A program made the translations under genes and the position numbers. Source: Theristus sp. LFF4_11 (Eukaryota; Nematoda; Chromadorea; Monhysterida; Xyalidae). From it: a stretch of DNA of 64,000 nt. The stretch lies in contig JASANC010000482.1 of the NCBI GenBank assembly GCA_030248135.1, forward strand, positions 1 through 64,000, written 5' to 3'. Position 1 is the first letter of the stretch. The number at the start of each line of letters is the position of its first letter. Of the stretch, positions 48,078-58,462 are shown piece after piece. The notes under the pieces were generated by a model. It ran no database searches. It saw only the letters and a list, made by a program, of their open reading frames with translations, and was not told where the DNA came from.

Positions 48078-49948
48078 TCATTTCCGTTGAAACCTCAGCG
48101 CGTACAGTAATTCTCGGCCACACCGTCGCTTCAGGACGATTTCACCCGATAGATTCGTGTCCAGCTGCTTCAAGAGCTCAGTGACGTTGTTTTCGTGAAC
48201 GGCCACGAGATAGAACAGACCATGCGGCGACAACAAACGTGACACCTGAAAAATGTCACAAGGGTTTTTATGTGTACGTTGATATTTCGTGTTTTGCCTG
48301 AAAACGGCCGCTCTTATTCGAAATCCCAGACGGGGTGAAACAAATAGGCCGGGGTTGCAGTGCCATGCACCGGCGTCCAAGGCTTCGCTTTCAAAATTAT
48401 CGCTCACGTTTAATGATACAGCATGGCTGGAGCGAAATTACTGCGACCGACACCTCCAGTGGGGGCAATCGAACAACGACAATCTACTACAGAGGCGGCA
48501 AAGTTCATTTGAAAATTGTCATTTTGGATGCAACTGATCGCCACTTGAATTTGCCATCGGCGTAAGAAGTAAGCAACCCAATTAACGTGCATGGTTACAA
48601 CTTTTCTAAACAACTCTGAATCGTAGCGCATGACTTCAGTTCTGTTCGTTCGTTAGTAGTTAGTAGTCACTTGTATTGTTACTATTAGTGGATTTATTCA
48701 AACGTGTCCGGACTAAAATGACGTCATTTGCTTTGAAAACGCTCGTTTGTCAAAGTACAGGCACTAAAATGTCAGTTTGATGTGACTGATTCGACATTCG
48801 CCATTTGTTTGCGGGAAGAAATCGGTTAAACGGAAAGTCTGGTTTGCTGTGAACGGCAACCGCATGTTTGGCAGCACATGACGTCATTTCAGTGGGACAC
48901 GTTTGAAAAATAAGTGATAGTTCAGCGACTTAGCTCACCTGACCACCGGCCGTGAGTCTGTCCAGCACCTCGCGACCGTTTTCACCACCGGCCCAAGCGC
49001 AGTCGATCATCGATTCCGATGATTTCTCGGCGGTGGAAGTCGAACAGTGCCGTTGAAACTCGTTGCTGCTGCACGGCACATAGGGCGGGTTCAACAACAA
49101 CAGATCAACACAGCCGTGCAGGCGCACGTCGAAACACTGAAACGGCAGGTTGCAATACGTGAAGGTCGCTGTTAGCGATTTTGGTGCTCGATTAGAAATG
49201 AATAGAAATCCAGTTGGAATCAAAATTTTCAACCGGTTCCATAATTTCAAAAAAGTCCAGTTTTCCCGCGACACACGAACCTGTGCCAAATCGGTGACCA
49301 CCGGAAAAACCCGTTCCGTTTTTTCGTTCAGTTTCGCCGTTTCCGCAGTGCACCGGGCAGCCGCCACATTGACATCGGTCGAAAAGACGAAAATCGCGCC
49401 ATTTTGGCCGAATAACTGCGTCGCAAACGTGCTGACCACACCGGAGCCGCTGCCGATCTGGCGTGATTGAGTTGGTTGAATTTATTTTTCAAAATTCAAA
49501 GCTCATCAGCAAAATGCAATGATACCAAAAGTCGGGACTCGGGGAGAGTCGACGTGATACTGACACACAAAACTTCTTTTAACGGCCATTTGACAAAGCT
49601 GAGAAACAGACTGGGATGAAAGTGACAAGTGAGGATACTTTGCAACAACCGCAAAATGGAACTACAACGAATCACAGTGCGTGTCACCCAACAACGACAG
49701 CAGCAGAGCAGTCACCAAGAAACAAACAATTCTGACATGAACGCAAACTCAACAACTCACAAAACCCCAATTTCAAATGAGCGCCGACTTTGCATCTCAC
49801 AAACCTCGAGACAAACCAACGGGTGTCTATCACGAATCAACGGCACATCATACTCCAAAGCATCCAACAACACAAACGTGTCCTCGGCTGGCTCGTAAAC
49901 ACTGCTGGGCCCTGGCTCGTCTGGCAATTTGTACGCGGGCGTTTTCAT
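48078..49948 (-). CDS. N6AMT1: N6AMT1/HEMK2 (MTQ2) methyltransferase
   Basis: Class I SAM-dependent methyltransferase. Its best established role is methylating the GGQ glutamine of translation release factor eRF1, as a complex with TRMT112. Exons 49948-49805, 49457-49281, 49136-48939, 48245-48078; all junctions are phase 0, giving 227 residues (human 214). Landmarks: YEPAEDTFVLLDALE near the N-terminus, SAM-binding LEIGSGSGVVS spanning the first junction, catalytic NPPYV (from LLLLNPPYVPC), AWAGGENGREVLDRL, and LLSPHGLFYLVAVHENN. All motifs needed for activity are present. The start is the first ATG before YEPAED. Intron 3 (48246-48938) carries a 197-bp MITE with TGACGTCA in both ends. The stop lies about 325 bases from the receptor stop upstream on the same strand, and the gene converges on the TTLL15-like gene. 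Confidence 0.93.
48704..48900. mobile_element. 197-bp MITE family D with TGACGTCA ends, copy 2 (N6AMT1 intron 3)
   Basis: Same termini and length as the copy at 42686, in the same orientation on the plus strand. The flanks AAAC and GTTT extend the inverted repeat outward. It ends about 38 bases before N6AMT1 exon 3's donor side. Confidence 0.85.
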
Positions 49949-50271
49949 CGATCCCTTCTAATCCAGAGAGCTTTTTTTGTAAAATTTTTCGCATACGTAT
50001 ATGGACAAAAAGCCAACAGCAATACTGGTCGCGCTCTTGCAGTCAGTTTTATGAAATTGTGCCGTTCAACTCAAACAAAGTATAAATGCAATTAAGCAAT
50101 ATTTTGGCGTTTTCACCACGACACGGCCTTTTTGAGATCTGGTCTTTTCTGGTCCGACAACAATTTCGACAGACATAAAGTTTTTAACCCATGACATTTA
50201 CTTTCACACAGTTAGTTGATATCCATTCAAATCCAGACTCCAAATATGCAAAAAACGGTGAATAAAACGTT
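49949..50271. other. Spacer between the receptor stop and the N6AMT1 start
   Basis: About 320 bases between two minus-strand genes. It holds the receptor 3' end and the N6AMT1 upstream region. No motif or repeat is clear. Confidence 0.45.
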
Positions 50272-53200
50272 TCAAATCATCAATATCAGTGTTCCGAGTG
50301 TGTAAATGGTGATCGTGGCCAATGAGCCGACATTATTGACAGCTGTGTACACTTGCGTCCAGTCGTCGGTGTAGTTGGACGCCACGGACTCGGGTGGTGG
50401 CGGTGCTTGCTCCTGAAGAGTTATTTCTATGTTTGTTTCTTTGTTTATACTAGCAGTTGACCCGTGCCTACGGCCCGGGTAAGAAATGTTTGCGATTTTG
50501 TTAAGAGCAAGGTGGAGCCGCATATTTATCGACATTTATTTGCTTCTGTTTTCCTGGAATTGGAAACGTGTTGATTTTTTAACCAAAGCTTTCATGCGTT
50601 TAAATTCGTTGATACCGTTCATTGTTTGGGGCAAGCGTTCCGCTTTTATTTTTATCTCGAAAACCCGCTGGATTTTTAAATATTTCTTTTCAAAAGTTTC
50701 AAATGTTTGTTTTCCAGCTTTTCGATTCGAAGTGTGTCACCATGTCAGTAAAGGGACAAGGACTTCAAGTGTGTCACCATGTCAGTAAAGGGACAAGGAC
50801 TTCAAGTGTGTCACCATGTCAGTAAAGGGACAAGGACTTCAGTGTGTCACCATGTCAGTAAAGGGACAAGGACTTCAGTGTTTCACCATGTCAGTAAAGG
50901 GACAAGGAATTCAAGTGTGTCACCATGTCAGTAAAGGGACAATGACTTCAAGTGTGTCACCATGTCAGTAAAGGGACAAGGACTTCAAGTGTGTCACCAT
51001 GTCAGTAAAGGGACAAGGACTTCAGTGTGTCACCATGTCAGTAAAGGGACAAGGACTTCAGTGTGGTGTGTCACCATGTCAGTAAAGGGACAAGGACTTC
51101 AAGTGTGTCACCATGTCAGTAAAGGGACAAGGACTTCAAGTGTGTCACCATGTCAGTAAAGGGACAAGGACTTCAAGTGTGTCACCATGTCAGTAAAGGG
51201 ACAAGGACTTCAGTGTGTCACCATGTCAGTAAAGGGACAAGGACTTCAAGTGTGTCACCATGTCAGTAAAGGGACAAGGACTTCAAGTGTGTCACCATGT
51301 CAGTAAAGGGACAAGGACTTCAGTGTGTCACCATGTCAGTAAATGGACAAGGACTTCAAGTGTGTCACCATGTCAGTAAAGGGACAAGGACTTCAAGTGT
51401 GTCACCATGTCAGTAAAGGGACAAGGACTTCAAGTGTGTCACCATGTCAGTAAAGGGACAAGGACTTCAAGTGTGTCACCATGTCAGTAAAGGGACAAGG
51501 ACTTCAAGTGTGTCACCATGTCAGTAAAGGGACAATGACTTCAAGTGTGTCACCATGTCAGTAAAGGGACAATGACTTCAAGTGTCACCATGTCAGTAAA
51601 GGGACAAGGACTTCATGTGTGTCACCATGTCAGTAAAGGGACAAGGACTTCAAGTGTGTCACCATACCAGAACAGCAAACCCCGCACCAGAGTGGTGTCA
51701 TTGTGTTGCGGTTGATAGGCGACGTCGCGCGTCGAGGCGACCGCTTGACTGTGGTGACAGCAGAGCTGACGATTGAACGCCACTGCGGACAGATAGAGAC
51801 TGTGCTGCGGTGGGAATCGGCGGGGCACTCGGCTGAGTGCCATCAGTGTGACGCTCAACATCACGCTGGTCACCGTGAGCACGATGCTGAACTCGTAGAA
51901 ACGGTCTGCGAACGGTGTTTTGGAAAAGTGGGTTATTCAATCGAGGGAACACGGAAATAACATAGTTGTGGTTAGTGATCACGTGATGCATGCATTTAGC
52001 TGTTCGCATATAATTTCTTTTAGGCGAATGTGAAAAGATAAAAAAGTTCTTCTGATGACGGCTTTAGTATACAGTCAATCTCGCTAATATATGCAACTAG
52101 CTGATTGGCTGGTCATCGCAACTCTCAGTGCTGATTGGTTAATCATGAGGTGTTCTCAGCGCTGATTGGTTGGTCATGACGTCATGTTTGCGTCATGTTG
52201 CATATATTTTCCAGATGGACTGTAGATAGCTGCAATTTTTCAGTGGATGTAATATAAACTAGTAACCTTTGACTTTGTAGATAAGTTAGTAATTTGAAAC
52301 CTTCTTATATTCCTGTTACGTACAGGATTAATCATGTCCATTCGCGAGCGAAGCAGAGCGCAGCGGACAGCGGATGAGACATAATATGGCCCGTCAGTCG
52401 CTCGCGCGTAAATTCCAAAATTAGTTTGCCTCGCATTGTGAACATAAAAGGAGTTGAGAATTTTTTCCGCTGCACACAGGTAGATAGTCCACAGGTATGC
52501 TGTGTGCACTAGAAATTTTTTCGTGGTAATGTATTACACACGCTGTGTGCGCATAAGATGGATTCTGAACGAGAAAAACGTTATTCTTGTGGACCCCTTT
52601 TTTTTCGGCTATGTCATAAAATGTGTTCGCAGTTTCAGTGATACTTTGAAAATTCTGACTGTTATGATAAAAACATTTTCTAAGTTAAAATTTGCTAAAT
52701 TTTTCAAATTTCGCATTTATTTTTTTCTACGATGCTCCACAAGGCTCAAAATTTAGCCTTTTTGCACAAAATGACAGAAAATGCGCATTTTAACGTACGT
52801 TTGCAATTTCAGCGTGTGCAAGAAAACGTCATTTGACAAACCAACAACGTTTCCTGAGGTAAAAAAACTACGCAGAGTTTGAATTCGATCTTCATTTGTT
52901 GAAAAATGTGAAGAAAATGCCAAAAAATGGGTATTTTTTCCAGTTGATCGCATCAATATCCATGTTTTTGACCATAACAGTGACAGTTTCACATCAGGAA
53001 ACAAGTTTGCAAAACCGTTTTAAAACTAAGAACAGCTAAAGAGCTCAAATTCAAACATATAGTTAGTTTAAACAAACCTAAGTTATACAAATACCAGCTA
53101 AATAACCAAAGTCGTTACGACTTCGGGCGAATCGGCCGTGAAAATTGGCGAAATCGGTCCAAAAATAAGAAATGAGAAAATAATGTATTCCGAGGTTCTT

Positions 53201-56200
53201 CGGTGCGCTGATCACGAATTTTCGGTTAGTTTTCTTATGTGAGCAACTCTAGATACCGAATCGTGATGACTTCGGGCGAATCGACCGTGGAAATTGGCGA
53301 AATCGGCCCAGAAACAAAAAATAAGAAAATGGTGTAGTTCAAGGTAATTCAATGCGCTGATCACGAATTTTAGGTTAGTTTTTTAATGTAAGCAACTCTA
53401 GATATTGAATCGTTACGATTTTAGGCGAATAGGCCGTGGAGATTGGCGAAATCGGGGCAAAAAACAAAAAAATAAGAAAATTGTGAAGTCCAGAGTAGTT
53501 CAATGCGCTGATCACGAATTTCTGGTTAGTTTCTGTGTGTGTGTATGCTAGGATAATGACTGTGACGATTTCGGGCGAATCGCCCGCGGAAATTGGTGAA
53601 GTCGGTCTAAAACAAAAAAAACAGGAGACCTGTGTAGTCCAGGGTAATTCAATGCGCTGATCACGGATTCTGGGTTAGATTCATATTCTTATGTGAGCAA
53701 TTTTAGATACTTAATCCTGACGATTTTGGGTAAATCGGCTATGGAAGCTGGCGACATCTCTCCAAAACGAAAAATGGATAAAAATTCGGTGGGCTGATGC
53801 CGAATGGGAAGTTCGGAAGAATATGTACAACGCATTCTGAACTATGTCCGATTTTTGGGACTTATGTAAAAGTCAGAATATTATCTAAAAATGCGGGAGA
53901 CGCACATAAAAGGAGGAATATGGCCTTGTGTAAGCAGTGAGAAACTTTTTTGCTTCGTAACTATTTTCAAATATCTGATGTGGCACACGGATACAAGTAC
54001 ATAAGAGCCATATTTTTGCGCCGTTTATTCATTACCGTATTACCTCTACCCCCCCCCCAAATAAACCCCCACCCCCTCGACAAGTTTCCAAATAATCCCC
54101 CCAAAAATAAACCCCCATGGGGGTTTATTAGAAACCTGTTTAAAACACATACCTAGCGAATTCAGTGGCTGAATGCAGTGACATTGGTGAAATTGTGCTA
54201 CCAAAGGCCCCAAAGGGATGAGTTAGTGGTAATTTCATTACAAAAGGCTGTTACAAAAGGAAATCTCTGTGAAAAGTTTCTTGCCTGCCATGCAAGGTAT
54301 TTTGCCATTTTTAAACAAACCCCCACCCCTAGAATTTGTTTGTAAATAACCCCCCCCCCCCAAAAAAATAACCCCCCCCCCCCAAAATAAACCCCCACCC
54401 CCAGAAGTCGCTGAAGAAATAAACCCCCATAGGGGTTTATTAGAGGTAATACGGTATTTCGGTTGCACATGGACGCCCTCTTCTTTTTTCGACAAAAGAA
54501 ACTTACATTCGCTGCATTTCGAGCAAATAGTGACGTAATACTACCAAAACAGAGATTACATCTTCGATCACTGACACTGCTTTGCCAAGAACAAAGCGTT
54601 GCGCAGAAGTATTGGCAAAGGCAATGTGTCCCCTTCTTGTGGTGAAGGCAAAGTCCCCTTCTTGTGGCGAAGGCGATGGCTCATGGGACGGACGGTTCAG
54701 CCAACATCCACATTCCTCCTACAACAATCCACAGAACTTTGGTACCTTCGGGTTTTTGGAACTGGGAAGGAGGGTGAAAATCAACGGAAGACAACACATT
54801 TTTGTCACTGGTGTGTACGTACTGTGCGTACGTCATCAACAATAGAGCGAATCTGCAGCAACGCTTTGCAGTCTCTTTTTGTGCACAGAGTTTGCAGAAT
54901 TTCACACATGCTGTGATTTCGCACTAACTGAAGAGGACAATATGAAAAACGCTTTTGAAGATTTTTTTAGGTTTTTCAGCAAAACAAACGCGGCGCAAAA
55001 ATATGACTCTTATGTACTTGTATCCGTGTGCCACATCAGAGATTTGAAAATAGTTACGAAGCAAAAAAGTTTCTCACTGCTTACACAAGGCCATATTCCT
55101 CCTTTTATGTGCGTCTCCCGCATTTTTAGATAATTTTTTGTAGTAGCAGTTTTTAAAGTTAGTAAATAGTATTTTTTTCCTCAGTGCGCACCAAACCAAA
55201 ACACCAACGCATACGCACAGATCTTCGGCGTTCCGCCGTCGAAGCCGATGGTGGTTTTCGTTCCGAGAAAGTTCAACGCAAGCAACTGCAACAGCAACGC
55301 GAACAGTTTCACGTAGCTCTGCGTTTTCAGATCGCCGAACAGCGGCGCCAGCAGCACGACGGCGACACAGATGAACACCGGCAACGACAGCTCCATTCGG
55401 AGGATCCGCGAGCCGCGCGACGCCTCGAAGCACATTCGGATCGCGTTCATGCGCCCCTGGTCGCTTGCCGGCGGCGTCAGCGTCAAGTCCTGAAGGATAA
55501 AAGAAAAGTTTCCGAAATTTCTCGAAAGGAAAGAAACATGAAGGAACGGCGGCACTGGCTGGCGCTGTACAAAATTAGGAAAAAAAACAGTGCAATGTGT
55601 CATTATTTACAGAATTTGTTGTGTTTTGTCGTGCACTGTTAGAAAACTGGCGTTTTCATGAGCGGTTTGTAAACACCAGGCAAATCCAGCGCGCAGTCCT
55701 CCGATTAGGACCGGCGATCCTTTTCAGTAAACTGAAGTTGAACTGCAAACGTGCTCCTTGACTGCATTGAGCTGGTTGGACGAATTCGGTGAGTCGAATG
55801 CAAAATCAGCCAAAATGTCCGTCAGCCAATTCACAGTTCGACTGTGTCTAAATCACCAACCCCTATGCCTCCCCCACAAATTCCTCACCGACAACGTCCA
55901 GATCTCGTGTTTCACGTTGCGCTGCACTTTGCCGGTGGCGCCAGTGATCGCGAGTCTCAGTTGGTGCGTGTCGGCGAGCGGCGCCACCGTCGCGCAGCAC
56001 TCGTGCGAGTCGGTCGGATAGTCGCGAAAGTCCGTCGTGCACTCGGTTTCACTGATGAAATGCAGCTGGCACTCGACGACGCCGTCGTAGTGCACCTCGA
56101 TGTCGCTGACGTACGAGAGAGCGCTGAAACGGAAAAAAACGCGCTGTTTTCAGCTGAACGGGAAACTGTTTTTTTTCAGTGGAACGGTTTCTGCTCGAGG

Positions 56201-58462
56201 TCCGCGGTCTCTAACGATTCATTGGTGTGTTTATTCGTGCAATAGCTACTCAACATTTTGTCTGTTAGGCTACCAACCTGTCGTTGCTCAGCTGTTAGCG
56301 CAACAGGGGCTCCACAAAATGCTGGAAATACTGACAACCAAATGCGGCATGGTTCGCAGACAGACTTTTTTTTGTACCAGCAGCTGATGCATAAACAAGT
56401 GCTCAGAAACACTCAGTTACAAGACTGCTTCTACTTTGACATTGAATGAAACTTACAACTCTCTCATTCGTCTCAAGAATTGAACTGTAAACAACAACAA
56501 GAACAAAATGAAGCGAACGCGGTCTTTGAGAACGGCGGGCCAATGTCGGGCGTCCAAATGTCGCGGGCAGTCTGCACGCGCACAGACGGCATTACCCAGT
56601 CCTTCGTTGACCACTTTAGTCGCGGATCGAACCACGACTGCGTTTGAACAAAAAAATCACAAAGCATTTACTTTCGCGAGAAAAAAAGTTGTTTTTCTGA
56701 AAAAAATTCTTACACTTACGATTGTAACTTGTGCTTCTGCGTACATCTCGCCGAGTGTGTTCATTGACTGAAAATGAAAAAAACGTCTACTCAGATCAAT
56801 AAATACAGGATGACAATAAATACAGTCGAACTACTGTGACCACAGTGGCAGTTTTTGAGGCTACCGTATTACCTCTAATAAACCCCCATGGGGGTTTATT
56901 TCTTCAGCGACTTCTGGGGGTGGGGGTTTATTTTTGGGGGGGCTTTATTTTTGGGGGGGGGTTATTTGGAAACCATTTTTAGGAGTGGGCAAAATGGCAA
57001 AAATACCTTCCATGGCAGGAAGGAAGTCGCAGAAACTTCTACTCTACATAGAAATTTCTTTTTACAACAGCCTTTTGTAATGAAATTACCATTAACTCAT
57101 CCATTTGGGGCCTTTGGTAGCACAATTTCATCATTTTCACTGCAACCAGCCACTGAATTCGCTGGGTATGTGTTTCAAACAGGTTTCAATAATCCCCCAT
57201 GGGGGATTATTTTTGGGGGGGATTATTTGGAAACCTGTCGAGGGGGTGGGGGTTTATTTTTTGGGGGGGGGGTTTAATTTTGGGGGGGGGGGTTTAATAG
57301 AGATAATACGGTATTTTTTGTTGTCTATGCCGCCTTTCTCAAAGGATCAGCTGATTGGCCGTTTTGAAACAGACTAAATGATTGGTCAAAAGCAGCACGA
57401 CGCAGCTAACCAATCAGCAAGCAGGGGATTCAGATGCTAAAACGCACAACCACAAATGCACGTGTTTTACAGTTTGACTGCAGACTCGTTTGTTTGTGTT
57501 TTTTTCGTCAATATAACTGGGCCAAATCATTTTTTGATCAACGAAAACCGCACAGCTGCTTGCACGGACGTCGTGGACGTCGGTGAGCAGCGCCTTGCGC
57601 ACAGTCACCAGCAGCACGTCGGTGGGGCTTCGGAATGGCGCTTCCTCTGCTAGCGCACGGCTGGAGCGGGTCGGTGACGTCTGTGAGGCCTTGGTCGCCA
57701 GGAAATAGTAGAGACACTCCTCCAAGTGCACGCGCACTCGCCCGCGCGTCACCTCCTTGTAGACGTGATCTACACGGAAAAGTGTATCTCCGTATCTGCA
57801 TGGCTCTCCGTATCTCATGCTGTCTTAACAGTTTTTAGCGAAGCATCCCGCATTCTGGCGAAATAAAATGAATGAATTGTTGCAATGTGAGCCGGAGAAA
57901 TGTGTATGATCTGAGCGCACCCCCCCCCCCCACTCCACAGCACTTCTGCCGGACACTGACTTCAGAGCGGACACAACGACGCAGCTCCTACACAGCGTGT
58001 CCGCACCCGACCGACCCGCTCGACCGGCCAAATTGCGTCCACTATCTTTCTCACCCCTGGGCCATGAACAACAACTGACGTCGGACACCGGAAGGCAGCG
58101 GCAAACTCGGAACGAGCAGCCAGTGTAACTGTGCCGTAAGCCCGCATTGGAACGGGTAACACCTGAGCCCCGCTATGCCATTCACCACCAGCACAAGTGG
58201 TCTGGAGCTTGGTACCTAGCTTTTTGGTTTCTGTAGATCTTTGTGGCTGTTGTGTAGCCAAGAAACCGAAAAAGGTTTCAAATTTTCAAATTAAGAAACA
58301 AACAGGTCGGTCGATAGATGATATTAACCAACCTTTCAGCGTTATATTGTGCGCGTTCAGGCATTCGGTCAAGTTCTGATGGACAGTCCATTGCTCTTCG
58401 GAAATGACGCTGGTCACGAACGCAAACACGCTAACAACAGTCAATATTAGTGGCTGTGTCAT
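50272..58462 (-). CDS. Divergent cys-loop (nicotinic-like) ligand-gated ion channel subunit
   Basis: Pentameric ligand-gated channel subunit of the cell membrane. Exons read: 58462-58333 (signal peptide MTQPLILTVVSVFAFVTSVIS), 57769-57570, 56767-56720, 56637-~56508, 56123-55889, 55489-55192, 51904-~51688, 50412-50272. Extracellular landmarks are SWFDPRLKWSTKDW, RDIWTPDIGPP and a cys-loop with exactly 13 residues between cysteines (CTTDFRDYPTDSHEC). Membrane spans: TM1 LSLPVFICVAVVLLAPLFG, TM2 within YVKLFALLLQLLALNFLG, TM3 RFYEFSIVLTVTSVMLSVTL, and TM4 SLATITIYTLGTLILMI just before the stop. The usual Gly-Glu-Lys before TM2 that marks cation channels is not recognisable, so ion selectivity is open. 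The junction between 56508 and 56123 does not phase and probably hides a short exon. The donor of the TM3 exon is uncertain because a minisatellite starts there. The 3.3-kb intron (51905-55191) is full of repeats. Confidence 0.8.
50733..51667. repeat. 37-bp minisatellite, about 25 units, in a receptor intron
   Basis: Head-to-tail units GTGTGTCACCATGTCAGTAA + AGGGACAAGGACTTCAA (37 bp; some 35 or 36 bp, one with an extra GTGTG). Units are nearly identical, with single changes such as AAGG to AATG. It fills most of the intron between the TM3 exon and the TM4 exon. The last unit abuts the TM3 exon, whose edge reads ATGGTGACACAC on the minus strand, as each unit does. Confidence 0.95.
52087..52210. 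mobile_element. CCAAT-bearing MITE, variant copy (receptor intron)
   Basis: ATATGCAACTAGCTGATTGG at the left edge, ATGTTGCATATAT at the right. Inside are two further direct GCTGATTGGTT motifs and a TGACGTCA site. It lies in the large receptor intron. Confidence 0.6.
53105..53770. repeat. Tandem repeat of about 150 bp, 4-5 diverged units
   Basis: Units start near 53112, 53263, 53410, 53560 and 53717. Each has a GTNACGA...TTCGGGCGAATCG block, then AATTGGCGAAATCGG, then AATGCGCTGATCACGAATTT and GTTAGTTT. Divergence of roughly 15-25 percent between units suggests an old array. It lies in the large receptor intron. Confidence 0.85.
53878..55136. mobile_element. Transposon with about 145-bp terminal inverted repeats
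   Basis: 53878-54022 (ATTATCTAAAAATGCGGGAG ... ATATTTTTGCGCCG) is inverted at about 54990-55136 with very few differences. The interior of about 970 bases has no transposase frame and includes the TACCG element at 54033-54456, which starts 10 bases inside the left arm. It lies in the large receptor intron. Confidence 0.85.
54033..54456. mobile_element. TACCG element, copy 1, nested in the long-TIR element
   Basis: Exact 16-bp terminal inverted repeats TACCGTATTACCTCTA. Sub-terminal AATAAACCCCC blocks form perfect or near-perfect 24-bp palindromes around CCATGG (and CCATAGG), next to runs of 8-11 C. Centre shared with the copy at 56862 (GCAAGGTATTTTGCC-like, TTGTAATGAAATTACC-like). Confidence 0.85.
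56862..57313. mobile_element. TACCG element, copy 2 (receptor intron)
   Basis: TACCGTATTACCTCTA at the left and TAGAGATAATACGGTA at the right, with the same palindromic AATAAACCCCC/GGGGGTTTATT blocks and G tracts as copy 1. It lies between receptor exons 2 and 3. A possible third, eroded end (TACCGTATTAAAGGGG with G runs) is at 58620-58680. Confidence 0.85.
57890..58225 (-). repeat. Dispersed repeat C, longer copy (receptor intron 1)
   Basis: The minus strand carries the blocks of the copy at 32310-32445 (AGTGGACGCAATTTGGCCG, TGTGTAGGAGCTGCGTCGTT) plus about 190 further bases starting near GGTACCAAGCTCCAGACC. A C run at 57921-57932 lies at one edge. It is likely a retroelement fragment. Confidence 0.6.

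Noticed and set aside
50733..51667. CRISPR-like array
   Set aside because: Units are contiguous 37-mers with no unique spacers, there are no cas genes, and the host is an animal genome. It is a minisatellite.
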